A DNA stretch of 64,000 bases from Rhizobiales bacterium dw_265 (lineage in GTDB: Bacteria > Pseudomonadota > Alphaproteobacteria > Micropepsales > Micropepsaceae). Below, one piece after another: positions 8,324 to 17,273 of this stretch. The DNA lies in contig JAAVUU010000003.1 of NCBI GenBank assembly GCA_018449595.1, forward strand, positions 496,001 through 560,000, read 5' to 3'. A model generated the notes under the pieces. It ran no database searches and had not been told where the DNA came from. It was given only the letters and a program-made list of their open reading frames with translations. Position 1 is the first letter of the stretch. Each line of letters starts with the position of its first letter. The translations under genes and the position numbers were made by a program.

Positions 8324-9341
8324 ACTCTGTCACCGCCCTCTTATTGAGAAGTTCCGAAATCTTACTCAACACTAAATCAACGCTTATGCTTTCCATACAG
8401 ACATTACGAGGGCAGGAATAGAACTCCCGTCCATCATAACAAGGACGGCATGCCAGTCCTTCTCCGCCCCAAATCCCATAAGCGGCTTTCCGCGGAAATA
8501 GGAAGCTTGCCATTGGCGTAGGGCCAAACAACGCCACGAGGGGCGTTTCAACGAGATTAGTCAAATGGATCAAGGACGTATCGTGGGATACTACGGCGTC
8601 GGCTGCTGCAACCACACCTAGGAGTTGCGGGAGAGTGGTATGGCCAATTAAGTCGATCACCGGAAGGTTCTGAAAAGCCAGTCGAAGGTGACCGTCACTT
8701 TTTGCGCCAACGACAATTACTTTGCTGCCTTGTTGGATCAAACGCGTAGCTAGCTCAACATAGTGTTCGATGGGCCAGCGGCGCAGCGAATCCGTCCTGC
8801 GCGCATTTTGGCCACCGCCGGGCGCAACTATAACTGACAGGCTTTCATGCATCCAATCCGGCTTGGGGGGGACATTGAGGCGCGCGGCAGGAAAGTTGCG
8901 ATTTGCGAAAGGCCCGTCTTCCCTGCTCACCAATCGGATGTATTCGAAAGTATGATGTCGGCCAGCCAATGGCCCCTGCCGACCTTCACCAAAACTGTAG
9001 GTAGCCTTGCGCCATGCGCTCCAGGTTAATATTTTATAGCGACTGTCCGAATGGCAAACATAAACGGCATCGTACCTCCGTCCGAATAATTTTGCCCAGA
9101 CCGCGGCTATCGCCCGCGCCCGATCTCGTATGGACCGCCCGAAGAGATATTGTTCGTTTACGACCACAAGCTCATCGATATCCTGAGCGATTTCTAACAA
9201 CGGTGCAGGAACCTGACCACAAAGCCAGGTTATGTGCGCTTGAGGATGGCGTTGCCGGATTGCGCCCAGCATGGGGATCGCCATGGCGACGTCGCCAATC
9301 GCGCCGATTTTAATTATCAGAAACCGCTCGCCCATCTTCAT
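8286..9341 (-). CDS. Glycosyltransferase family 9 (heptosyltransferase-like)
   Basis: A 351-residue GT-B protein of the ADP-heptose:LPS heptosyltransferase family, acting at the cytoplasmic face on lipid A-core. The N-terminus MKMGERFLIIKIGAIGDVAM has the family KxGxxGDxxxA pattern. The C-terminal half has VAPGGGQNARRTDSLRRWP (about 172-190), DAVVSHDTSLIHLTN near 253 and LFGPT near 275. The last residues, ending GVEPSAL, are encoded by the antisense strand of tRNA-Lys and the stop lies in its anticodon arm, so the natural 3' end has probably been replaced by tRNA sequence. A 7-base G run is at 8866-8872. It lies downstream of a GT4 gene on the same strand. Confidence 0.88.
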   Translation of the reverse strand: MKMGERFLIIKIGAIGDVAMAIPMLGAIRQRHPQAHITWLCGQVPAPLLEIAQDIDELVVVNEQYLFGRSIRDRARAIAAVWAKLFGRRYDAVYVCHSDSRYKILTWSAWRKATYSFGEGRQGPLAGRHHTFEYIRLVSREDGPFANRNFPAARLNVPPKPDWMHESLSVIVAPGGGQNARRTDSLRRWPIEHYVELATRLIQQGSKVIVVGAKSDGHLRLAFQNLPVIDLIGHTTLPQLLGVVAAADAVVSHDTSLIHLTNLVETPLVALFGPTPMASFLFPRKAAYGIWGGEGLACRPCYDGREFYSCPRNVCMESISVDLVLSKISELLNKRAVTELVSPDGVEPSAL

Positions 9342-9400
9342 CGTCTTAGCTTTTCATTGTCACGGCCAACCGGCGCCCCCTTCCGATTCCGCGAAGACAG

Positions 9401-10513
9401 TCAAAGCAGGGGAGGCCCGTTTTTCTTAAACTCAGAGAACTTGCGATCCACAAACGCTTCGAACTCGGAACGGAACCGCGTCGCCGAAAACCGGGCCACG
9501 GTTGCCGAGATTTCCGATGGAAGAAAACGGTCCTTGCATTGCTCGAAACGTGCGATTGCCGCCACAAGCCCATCCACGGTCTGTTCTTGGAAAAGAATTC
9601 CGTTTATCCCGTCCTGCACGGTGTCTTGTATTCCCCCCTTGTCGAAACCGATAACGGGCCGTCCCGCCGCCATCACTTCCACGGGCACAATACCGAAATC
9701 CTCTTCGCCCGGGAAAATAAGTGCTTGGCAAACCGCATAGATATGTGCCAATTCAGCGGAGCTCTGACGTTTTAAAAAACGGATATTGGGTCGCGCGATC
9801 GATTTAAGCCGAGAAAGCTCTTCGCCTTCCCCAACGATCAAGAGGGGCTTCCCGAGGCGGTTAAAGGCCTCGACCGCGAGATCGGCGCGCTTGTAGGCGA
9901 CGAGTTGGCCGCAATATAAATAGTAATCCGCTTGCGGTTGAAGAGCGAAGTTCTCGATGTTCACGGGCGGGTGAATAACTTCGGACGGACGGCGATAGAA
10001 CTTCGCGATCCTCTTGGCGACAGTCGTGGAATTGGCGACGAAATGATCCACCCGACCGGCTGATACATAATCCCATTGCCGAAGGCGCCCAAACATCCAA
10101 TCCATTGCCGCCCTGTTCATCAGTCCCGCGCCGTCGCGGTAATCATGATGCATGTTCCATAAGTAGCGCATGGGCGTGTGGCAATAACAGATGTGCAAGG
10201 TATCTGATCCTGTAATAACACCTTTGGAAGGCCCGGATTCGGAACTGATGACCAGGTCATAGCCACGCAAATCCAGTTGTTCCAGTGCGGCCGGCATCAA
10301 GGGCAGATAGGTCTTATAATATTTGCGGGCGCCGGGTAATTTCCCGATAAAAGTCGTTCGAATCTGGTGGGATTTCAGGGTTTCGGAGATGGCCTCGAAA
10401 TCTACAACATGTGTAAAAATATCCGCTTCAGGAAAGATGCGGCATATCTGCTCCAACACCTTTTCACCACCGCGCATCGTCACAAGCCAATAATGAACGA
10501 TTGCGATTTTCAT
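9401..10513 (-). CDS. Glycosyltransferase family 4
   Basis: A 370-residue retaining GT-B glycosyltransferase. The N-terminus has the acceptor-domain pattern MRGGEKVLEQICRIFPEADI. The C-terminal domain has the nucleotide-sugar site FPGEEDFGIVPVEVMAAGRP (about 271-290) with the paired glutamates of the E-x7-E motif. HTPMRYLWNMHHDYR near 137 is typical of the WbaZ/mannosyltransferase-like subset, so mannose from ManC-made GDP-mannose is a possible donor, but this is inference. It lies between the Wzx flippase upstream and the GT9 gene downstream, all on the minus strand with short gaps. Confidence 0.9.
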   Translation of the reverse strand: MKIAIVHYWLVTMRGGEKVLEQICRIFPEADIFTHVVDFEAISETLKSHQIRTTFIGKLPGARKYYKTYLPLMPAALEQLDLRGYDLVISSESGPSKGVITGSDTLHICYCHTPMRYLWNMHHDYRDGAGLMNRAAMDWMFGRLRQWDYVSAGRVDHFVANSTTVAKRIAKFYRRPSEVIHPPVNIENFALQPQADYYLYCGQLVAYKRADLAVEAFNRLGKPLLIVGEGEELSRLKSIARPNIRFLKRQSSAELAHIYAVCQALIFPGEEDFGIVPVEVMAAGRPVIGFDKGGIQDTVQDGINGILFQEQTVDGLVAAIARFEQCKDRFLPSEISATVARFSATRFRSEFEAFVDRKFSEFKKNGPPLL

Positions 10514-10543
10514 TATGAGGACCGCGGATGCTGAAGTTACGAG

Positions 10544-11977
10544 CTAGTTTTGAGAAGGGCGAAAGCGACCCCATATCCAACTGTCGCCGCTGACGGCGAG
10601 TGTCAATACGTAACAAACAATTATCGCTAAGGTAAAGGCCGCGGTCTGAGCAAGCGATACCGTCTGTATGCGTGGCAGGGCATCAAAGCCAAGAGTTACA
10701 ACCACCCCTGCGCCCACGCGTCGCCAAGTATCACGGTCTCTCAGAAATGAGCGAAGAACCGGGATGATGTCAGTTCGGCAGGCCCAAAACATGGCGCCAA
10801 GAATAACCGAGTTTGAAGCGATCATTCCGTAGGCGGTACCGCTTGCTCCCATAAGCCAAGTCGTAACTGGCACTACCGTTATTTGTGTGACGGTCCCGAG
10901 GAGAATTGTCTTTAAGTAAGCCGATTGCCGGCCGGAAGGCAATAATATCATATTCCCGATAAACAGGGTGAGGATATAGAGAATCAAATTCCAGCGCAGG
11001 ATATTTAAAATCTCTCCTACCGGACCGAATGCTTTGCCGAAAAGAACAATCGACCAAGCGTGTCCGGTAAGACCCATGCCCACCACCAACAGGACGGCAA
11101 TCGGCAAAAGTATCCATAGCGCAGTAATTGCATCTCTCCAGACGGCCGTAGCACCAGACCCGGCCACGGCGCGAGACTGGCGTGGAAGCATGACGCCTGT
11201 CACGGCTCCGGATAGGGAAACAGCGATGGAGCAAAGCCTATCCGCCAGACTGTAAAATGCCAAAGATCCGGATGAGAGCAGGTATCCACCAACAACTTTG
11301 TCGAAGGACATCTGCAAGGTGGTCGCCACCTGCAGAGGGGCAAAGAGCTTCAACTCGCGCAAATGGCGAAAGGGCCGAAGCTTTTCATCGCATATACCGA
11401 CCTCCCAAGCTGCATATACGAAGTTGATAATCTGGCTGCCAGAGAGACCCAGCGAGATCGCGACCATATAAGCAAGCGCATCTTTGGGCGTATGCACAAA
11501 GACCATAACTACGGCGAGTACAATGAGTTTGACCGAAAAGTTGCGCAGGGCCATAAAAAAGAACCTCTGCCGGCCGACGAAGTACCATTCAGAACTTAAA
11601 CTTCCAATCAAAATGTTTGCGCCGGCCACTTGAAATAATATAAAGTTCCCTGACCATCCGCCATAAAACCACACCAGAATCTCGAAGAGTGTCCATGCAG
11701 GAACTACGGCTGTCATTTGCAGGGCGATCATCTCCCAAAAAAAGGTCGCAGCAGCACTCCTGCTTTCGTCCCGTTGGGCGATCTGAATCACTGCGTAACC
11801 CGTGACACCAAGGGCAGCGAATGCTGAAAGTGGAACCATTAAAGCAACAGAAAAATTGACCACACCCAGCATCTGCGGGCCCAATGCTCTAGTGGCCAGC
11901 GGCAAAGTGAGAAGGGGAAAGCAAATATTTAGAAACGTATTCAGGCTATTCAGCGCCAGGTCGATTTTCAATTTCAT
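10544..11977 (-). CDS. wzx: O-antigen/polysaccharide flippase (Wzx-like)
   Basis: A 477-residue integral membrane protein of the MOP/polysaccharide flippase superfamily. It begins MKLKIDLALNSLNTFLNICFPLLTLPLAT and shows about a dozen or more hydrophobic segments across its length. The expected role is to flip undecaprenyl-linked repeat units from the cytoplasmic to the periplasmic face of the inner membrane. Its presence with a Wzz-like protein and a Wzy-like polymerase further on indicates a Wzx/Wzy-type pathway. It is the first gene of the minus-strand trio ending at tRNA-Lys and is divergent from a methyltransferase gene across about 200 bases. Confidence 0.88.
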   Translation of the reverse strand: MKLKIDLALNSLNTFLNICFPLLTLPLATRALGPQMLGVVNFSVALMVPLSAFAALGVTGYAVIQIAQRDESRSAAATFFWEMIALQMTAVVPAWTLFEILVWFYGGWSGNFILFQVAGANILIGSLSSEWYFVGRQRFFFMALRNFSVKLIVLAVVMVFVHTPKDALAYMVAISLGLSGSQIINFVYAAWEVGICDEKLRPFRHLRELKLFAPLQVATTLQMSFDKVVGGYLLSSGSLAFYSLADRLCSIAVSLSGAVTGVMLPRQSRAVAGSGATAVWRDAITALWILLPIAVLLVVGMGLTGHAWSIVLFGKAFGPVGEILNILRWNLILYILTLFIGNMILLPSGRQSAYLKTILLGTVTQITVVPVTTWLMGASGTAYGMIASNSVILGAMFWACRTDIIPVLRSFLRDRDTWRRVGAGVVVTLGFDALPRIQTVSLAQTAAFTLAIIVCYVLTLAVSGDSWIWGRFRPSQN

Positions 11978-12184
11978 CGGTGGGGGGCAACACTGCTTTG
12001 GTCAAATGGCCGAACATGGCGTGCGAAAAAGGATAATCTCCTTCGGTATCCAAGTGAAATGATTTTCGGCTGCACAAGGCGAGAATTGTCTGTAGATTCC
12101 TTGCGCTTATCGCCACGATTTCGCTAGAGGGATAACGCTTATAACGATACAAAACCGGTGCTATTTGATGAAAGAATCGCCGTA

Positions 12185-12970
12185 ATGAAACCTAGCCGCA
12201 GTAAGCTTATAAAGCTCATGACGGTTCTAAAGAGCCCGCTATCAAATCTGGCGCTGTTTAAGCGGGGCATAAATCTGCTTTATAATGAAATTCTTTTGGC
12301 CCAAAGTCCAATCGTGTCGGTCGCAGCCTGCGATTACTTGGACGTCGCTGAAATATCGATGAGAAATTTTTTCCCTCAAGATGGGAATGTATCTCTCGAA
12401 GAAGTGGTTTTTTTGGCGGCCCTTTGCCGGAAATTGCAACCGGGGTCTGTATTGGAGATCGGGACGTTTGATGGCAACACCGCTCTCCAGCTGGCGCTCA
12501 ACGCGCCTGAGGGGGCATCCATTTACACCCTGGACCTTCCCGTGGCAGAAACCAACAATCCCGGACAGGAGCCGGAGGATCTGAAATACATAGTTTCTAA
12601 GCGCAGGGTAGCGCGTAGATTTCTTGGCACCTCCGTGGAGGGAAGGATAAGGCAATATTACGGCAATTCTCTTCGATTCGACTTTTCGATATTTGCGGCG
12701 GATCGAAAGCCCGATCTGATTTTCGTCGATGCAGGCCACAGCTATGAATGTGTGAAGAACGACACTGAAAAGGCGCTTACGATTTTGGCGCCTGGAGGGA
12801 CGATTGTATGGCAAGACTACGGAGCGACTTGGCCCGATGTGTACAGGTATCTGGTTGAGCTGTCTTCAGTGCATAAGCTCTTTCATATAAGGGGAACGTC
12901 TCTGGTTGTATTTAGAGACGTTACGGTGCCAATGGCGGGCAAGGAATCAAAAGTTGAGCTAAAGGGATGA
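12185..12970 (+). CDS. Class I SAM-dependent methyltransferase (Methyltransf_24-like)
   Basis: About 261 residues from the ATG at 12185; a GTG at 12158 in the same frame would add nine residues. The SAM-binding core is visible as PGSVLEIGTFDGNTALQLAL, an acidic strand end in IYTLDLP, PDLIFVDAGHSYECVKND, and LAPGGTIVWQDY. The HSY-plus-D pattern resembles small-molecule O-methyltransferases seen in polysaccharide clusters. It probably methylates a sugar or glycan; the acceptor is unknown. It starts the plus-strand set of an SDR gene, two GT2 genes and the tyvelose epimerase. Confidence 0.75.
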   Translation: MKPSRSKLIKLMTVLKSPLSNLALFKRGINLLYNEILLAQSPIVSVAACDYLDVAEISMRNFFPQDGNVSLEEVVFLAALCRKLQPGSVLEIGTFDGNTALQLALNAPEGASIYTLDLPVAETNNPGQEPEDLKYIVSKRRVARRFLGTSVEGRIRQYYGNSLRFDFSIFAADRKPDLIFVDAGHSYECVKNDTEKALTILAPGGTIVWQDYGATWPDVYRYLVELSSVHKLFHIRGTSLVVFRDVTVPMAGKESKVELKG

Positions 12971-13127
12971 AGATAACGGCACACAACGACCGGTCTGCGC
13001 GCTCGGCAACGGGCTTCGGGCCGCCTGTCGGAAGGCAAGTTAATGATTGGAGTTCAGGCATTCGCCGCCACCGCGCCCTCGGTAGAGACATTGGTGGTTC
13101 GTTGGTACCCAATTGGTAGGTAATGCC

Positions 13128-14066
13128 ATGCGGGTTTTGATAACTGGCGCTACGGGTTTTTTTGGCGCCCATATCGTACGCGCTGTGCGCGATAGGGGAA
13201 TGCAACCTGTCGCTGGTGCACGGACTGTGAGTGATCCTTGGCGATTAGTTGCCTTGGCGCCCGGCGTGGAAATCGTGGCATTTGACATGATAGATTCCAT
13301 GGAGCGGATGGCTGCGCTTTTCAAACAGGCCCGCATAGACGGAATCATTCATGCGGCCGGGTATGGGGTAGATTATCGGCAGTCGGATTTCGAGATGGGG
13401 CTTCGCACCAATGTCCTGGGCGGAGAAAGGCTGGTTCGGGCAGCTAAGCGGGGGGGGTGCCGGCTCATTGTTCATGTGGGCACCAGCATGGAATTTGGGC
13501 CGCACGATGCAGCTGTCAACGAACGCACCCCCTTAGAGCCACGCGGCTCATATGGTGTAACCAAGGCCTGTGCATCCATTGCCATGCGCGATGCTGCGAT
13601 TTCCGAAGGAATAGACTTGGCCATAGCGCGGCCGTGGGGCTTATATGGCCCGCTGGAAGGCCTACATAAATTTATTCCGGTCGTGATGGAGGCTGGACGG
13701 CGAGGACGCCGGGTTGATCTTAGCCCAGGAGAGCAGCTTCGCGATTATGTCTATGTGGTTGATGCCGCCAAAGGCGTCGTTGACTTGTTTTGCCGGCCGG
13801 ACTTCCCCTCCGGTGAGAGCTTCAATTTTGGATCTGGGAAGACAATAACGCTTCGCCAATTGGGAGAGGCGGCGCTTCAAGCGGTCGGGGGCGATCCGAA
13901 TCTCCTCAATTGGGGCGGTAAGGCATACCGCTCCGATGAAGTGATGCGCATGATGAGCGACCAATCAAAGACCCATGCGGTATTGGGATGGCAAGCCAAG
14001 ACAAATCTTATGGATGGCATGCAACAAACGGCGGCTGTACCATATTGCGGGCCGCCCGAGCAATGA
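13128..14066 (+). CDS. NAD-dependent sugar epimerase/dehydratase (SDR family)
   Basis: About 312 residues from the ATG at 13128 (MRVLITGATGFFGAHIV); a start at 13113 adds five residues. The Rossmann motif GATGFFG, the strand HVGTSMEFG and the catalytic SYGVTK (Y-x3-K) are intact. The enzyme should act on a nucleotide-linked sugar, but motifs do not say whether it is a 4-reductase, epimerase or dehydratase. It is a second candidate, besides the SDR at 19434, for the reductase giving CDP-paratose. A run of eight G residues (13450-13457) lies inside the gene. It follows the methyltransferase by about 157 bases in which no gene is seen. Confidence 0.8.
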   Translation: MRVLITGATGFFGAHIVRAVRDRGMQPVAGARTVSDPWRLVALAPGVEIVAFDMIDSMERMAALFKQARIDGIIHAAGYGVDYRQSDFEMGLRTNVLGGERLVRAAKRGGCRLIVHVGTSMEFGPHDAAVNERTPLEPRGSYGVTKACASIAMRDAAISEGIDLAIARPWGLYGPLEGLHKFIPVVMEAGRRGRRVDLSPGEQLRDYVYVVDAAKGVVDLFCRPDFPSGESFNFGSGKTITLRQLGEAALQAVGGDPNLLNWGGKAYRSDEVMRMMSDQSKTHAVLGWQAKTNLMDGMQQTAAVPYCGPPEQ

Positions 14067-14143
14067 ACACAAGTTTTGCCATTCGTTTGCGGCTAGTGCC
14101 GTTACTTGGTGACATGGCGCATTTCAATGGCGGACACGCATAG

Positions 14144-15172
14144 ATGCCCCTCCTTTCAATCTGCATCCCTACGTACAACCGTGCAGAGTGCCTCGCTCTG
14201 TGTCTCGACAGATTGCTGCCCCAGATCGAAGCCAATCCCGAAGCAGAACTAGTTATCAGCAATAACGCTAGCACGGACGGCACCCATACTATCTTGGCGA
14301 GGTTTGAAGGCGCGCCCAGGGTTCGAGTCTACTACAATGATGTAAATATCGGCCTTGATGAGAATCTCATAGCGGTTGTGGAGCGGGCTCAATCCGATTA
14401 TGTGGCGTTGATGTCGGATGACGACGTTCCATTGGATAATTATGTAGCGACCCTGCTCGACCGAATTCAGAAATATCGACCGTCAGTATTGTATTGCAAT
14501 TATTATGGGTTTTCCAAGGATTGGAAAACGCCGACGATGGCAGCCTATGCCGAAAACGACATTGTTTTCGACCGCGGGGATGAACTGATAGAGCTAACGG
14601 CCCTCGGTCATTTTTCCGCGCTGACCATGCGCCGGGATTTGGCTCTGGCCCAAATTCCTGTTGCCCGGGAATTCGGTCAGAAGGGATTCTCAAGGGCTTA
14701 TGCTCTCTATGCGCTCGGCCTGGGCTCGGCCCTGGCGGCAGGAGGACCAGCGGTTCTGGTAGGGCCATTCCTGTTTGCGGCCCGCAGCCTTGGCACGGAA
14801 GAAATTGATTATGACTTCATTACCAATGTCGAAATCGACTATGCGCGACATTTGAATTACTGGGTGGAGAGGGGGCTTTTCGATCCGCAGTGCCGGGCGC
14901 AGAAGTTAAGGCAAATACTCTACTCCTTGCCGCAACATATTCTGTCCAAACGCCTTGTAAGGCGCGAGGGTATAACAACAAGCCAACGAAATGCATTGCG
15001 AGGGATATACGGCAGTAAGCTTTATTACTGGATGGTCGCCGAGCCTTTGATGGGGATTCCCAGGTTCCTTCTCGCGCCACCGTACTTTTCATTGCGTTGG
15101 CTTATCAGGCGCATGCGGACACGAAAACTGCGCTTGCTTCTCCCAAAAAGCACAAGCCAGGCTGTGGTATGA
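14144..15172 (+). CDS. Glycosyltransferase family 2
   Basis: A 342-residue GT-A enzyme. LSICIPTYNRAECL at the N-terminus, ISNNASTDGT (about 40-49) and the DxD-type metal site LMSDDDVP (about 88-95) are those of inverting GT2 transferases. The C-terminal third is basic and amphipathic, suggesting membrane association. It is distantly similar to the two RfbV-like genes at 16239 and 18406 but diverges after the catalytic domain. Donor and acceptor are unknown. It is followed 21 bases later by the CDP-paratose 2-epimerase gene. Confidence 0.88.
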   Translation: MPLLSICIPTYNRAECLALCLDRLLPQIEANPEAELVISNNASTDGTHTILARFEGAPRVRVYYNDVNIGLDENLIAVVERAQSDYVALMSDDDVPLDNYVATLLDRIQKYRPSVLYCNYYGFSKDWKTPTMAAYAENDIVFDRGDELIELTALGHFSALTMRRDLALAQIPVAREFGQKGFSRAYALYALGLGSALAAGGPAVLVGPFLFAARSLGTEEIDYDFITNVEIDYARHLNYWVERGLFDPQCRAQKLRQILYSLPQHILSKRLVRREGITTSQRNALRGIYGSKLYYWMVAEPLMGIPRFLLAPPYFSLRWLIRRMRTRKLRLLLPKSTSQAVV

Positions 15173-15193
15173 TCGCTGCACAGTGACGAAAAG

Positions 15194-16255
15194 GTGAGGA
15201 GAGTGCATATTTCAAAATATCTAATAACCGGTGGGTGCGGCTTTCTCGGCAGCAATTTGGCGGCGTCCGTACTTCGGCGTGGCGATGCCTTAACCGTTTT
15301 TGACAATCTTTCGCGCTCCGGTAGCGTGGAAAACCTGTCATGGCTGCGCAGGATCGGAGAGTTCGACTTTCGCCATGGCGATATCCGCAATGCTTATGAT
15401 GTGGAAAAAGTGGTCAGCGAAGTGCGGCCTGACGTTATTTTCCATTTATCCGGCCAAGTCGCCATGACGACATCCCTTGCGAATCCGAGAATGGATTTCG
15501 AGGTGAATGCGTTGGGAACCATGCTTCTTCTCGAGGCGGTCCGGCACCACAGTCCGGAAGCCACGGTTGTTTATAGCTCGACCAATAAAGTTTATGGTGA
15601 CCTCGAATACTTTGATTTTATTGAAGATGAAACTCGATATCGAATTGTTGGAAAGCCGGCTGGCTTGAATGAGGCTACGCCACTGGACTTTACGTCCCCT
15701 TATGGCTGCTCCAAAGGGGCGGCGGATCAATATATGCGCGATTTTCACCGAGCTTATGGGCTTAAGACCGTCGTTTTCAGGCACTCGTCAATGTATGGGG
15801 CACGACAGTTCGGCACATTTGATCAAGGTTGGATTTCCTGGTTTTGCAAACAGGCAGTGTTGAGCAAGCTGGATGCTTCACGCGAACCATTCACTATCGC
15901 GGGAAATGGAAAGCAGGTCCGCGATGTACTCGAGGTTCGTGATATGGAGCGGCTTTATTTCAGCGCGGTCCAAAATATCGACCGCGCGGCGGGCGAGGTG
16001 TTCAACATCGGCGGAGGGGAGGGTAACAGCCTATCGCTGTTGGAACTCCTTTCGCTTCTCGAAGGTATTCTGGGGGTGCGCTTGAATTACCGTAAGATCG
16101 CACCTCGCTATAGTGATCAGAAGGTGTTTATTGCTGACATCGAGAAGGCCAAGATTCTTTTGAATTGGTATCCTGAAGTAGGCGCCGAACAGGGTCTTCG
16201 TGAAATGGTGGAGTGGATCGCCAAGATCGGAAAAGACAATGGCGAATCACGGTAA
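15194..16255 (+). CDS. rfbE: CDP-paratose 2-epimerase (CDP-tyvelose synthesis)
   Basis: Converts CDP-paratose to CDP-tyvelose by NAD-dependent epimerisation at C2. The 353-residue SDR protein has [10 protein letters not shown], the family-specific [15 protein letters not shown] and the catalytic [17 protein letters not shown]. It also has [30 protein letters not shown] and [17 protein letters not shown], which together closely resemble RfbE/Tyv of Salmonella and Yersinia rather than general 4-epimerases. The remaining pathway genes (rfbF, rfbG, rfbH and a reductase) are on the opposite strand 3-8 kb away. The gene overlaps the next glycosyltransferase by 17 bases. The start at 15194 gives two or three residues before the first beta strand. 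Confidence 0.88.
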   Translation: MRRVHISKYLITGGCGFLGSNLAASVLRRGDALTVFDNLSRSGSVENLSWLRRIGEFDFRHGDIRNAYDVEKVVSEVRPDVIFHLSGQVAMTTSLANPRMDFEVNALGTMLLLEAVRHHSPEATVVYSSTNKVYGDLEYFDFIEDETRYRIVGKPAGLNEATPLDFTSPYGCSKGAADQYMRDFHRAYGLKTVVFRHSSMYGARQFGTFDQGWISWFCKQAVLSKLDASREPFTIAGNGKQVRDVLEVRDMERLYFSAVQNIDRAAGEVFNIGGGEGNSLSLLELLSLLEGILGVRLNYRKIAPRYSDQKVFIADIEKAKILLNWYPEVGAEQGLREMVEWIAKIGKDNGESR

Positions 16256-17270
16256 GGCAAGCATTTCCATTTGCGTTCCGACATTCAACAGAGCGGATTG
16301 TCTTCCTCAACTTCTAGAAAGCATTGCAGCGCAATATACCGACGATATCGAGCTTATCATAAGTGACAATGCTTCCACCGATTCCACGGCGGTGGTCGTA
16401 GCCGGGTTTCAAGCCAGAATTGCACGGCTGGTTTATTCCCGAGCCGACGAAAATCGTGGCATGGATCACAATATACGCCGAGCAATCGATCTCGCATCTG
16501 CGGATTTTTGCTGGTTGATGGGAAGCGACGATAAAGTCGAACCGGGCGCGATAGCCCTCATACTATCCGCCCTGCGCAAAGACCCTCTGTTAAGTGGTAT
16601 AAGTGTGGCCGCCAGAGGCTATTCTCCGGATCTCAAGAATCCTATTTTCATTCGTGATCCGGTGGCGGCATTTCCCAAGCCTCTTTTATTGACGGACGCC
16701 GATGAGGTTGCCTCCCTGATTGGTCCTTCTCTTGGGTTCATCTCCAGCTTGGTCGTGAGAAGAGATGTCTGGCGTGCCGCGATCGAGGAAATATCAGGGG
16801 CAGAATTTCCGGCAACCTATGCGCATCTTTATACCGTGGTGAAAATGCTGACTAAGGCGCCTCGATGGTCAATTCTTCCTATCCCTTGCGTCGGCTGGCG
16901 CAGCGGTAACGATTCCTTCCTCGGCGATGGCCGATTCCGGCGCCTGCAAATTGATGTTCTCGGGTTCGAGAAAGCCTTTGCCCTGTTGGGACGCGCCTCC
17001 GTAGGGTTTCATGCGGTGCAGGTTCGTATTGCGACCGTGCATGTGCGCTGGACATTGATCGGCGGCAAGCTCACTGGCGAAAAGAGCGGGTTTTTCTTGC
17101 GGGCATTGACACTGACAGTTCCACGTTATGGGCGTTATCCCGCATTCTGGATAAAGACTTTTCCTATTTTTCTCACACCGTCATGGCTCATGCGAGGGGC
17201 CCGCTGGCTTTATCGGCATATGTTGAAGCCGGCACGGGATAGAAATGCGGCTTTATCCGCTACTCCGTAG
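16239..17270 (+). CDS. Glycosyltransferase family 2, RfbV (abequosyltransferase)-like, copy A
   Basis: About 343 residues from the ATG at 16239, which overlaps the rfbE stop by 17 bases; an upstream in-frame start at 16200 is less likely. [31 protein letters not shown] and the metal site [12 protein letters not shown] define GT2. The conserved [13 protein letters not shown] and GWRSGNDSF resemble the Salmonella dideoxyhexosyl transferase RfbV. A paralogue covering the full length is at 18406 on the other strand. With rfbE immediately upstream, transfer of tyvelose or paratose onto the repeat unit is the most economical role (inference). The stop is 3 bases from the convergent GT61 gene. Confidence 0.85.
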   Translation: MANHGKASISICVPTFNRADCLPQLLESIAAQYTDDIELIISDNASTDSTAVVVAGFQARIARLVYSRADENRGMDHNIRRAIDLASADFCWLMGSDDKVEPGAIALILSALRKDPLLSGISVAARGYSPDLKNPIFIRDPVAAFPKPLLLTDADEVASLIGPSLGFISSLVVRRDVWRAAIEEISGAEFPATYAHLYTVVKMLTKAPRWSILPIPCVGWRSGNDSFLGDGRFRRLQIDVLGFEKAFALLGRASVGFHAVQVRIATVHVRWTLIGGKLTGEKSGFFLRALTLTVPRYGRYPAFWIKTFPIFLTPSWLMRGARWLYRHMLKPARDRNAALSATP

Positions 17271-17273
17271 GAG

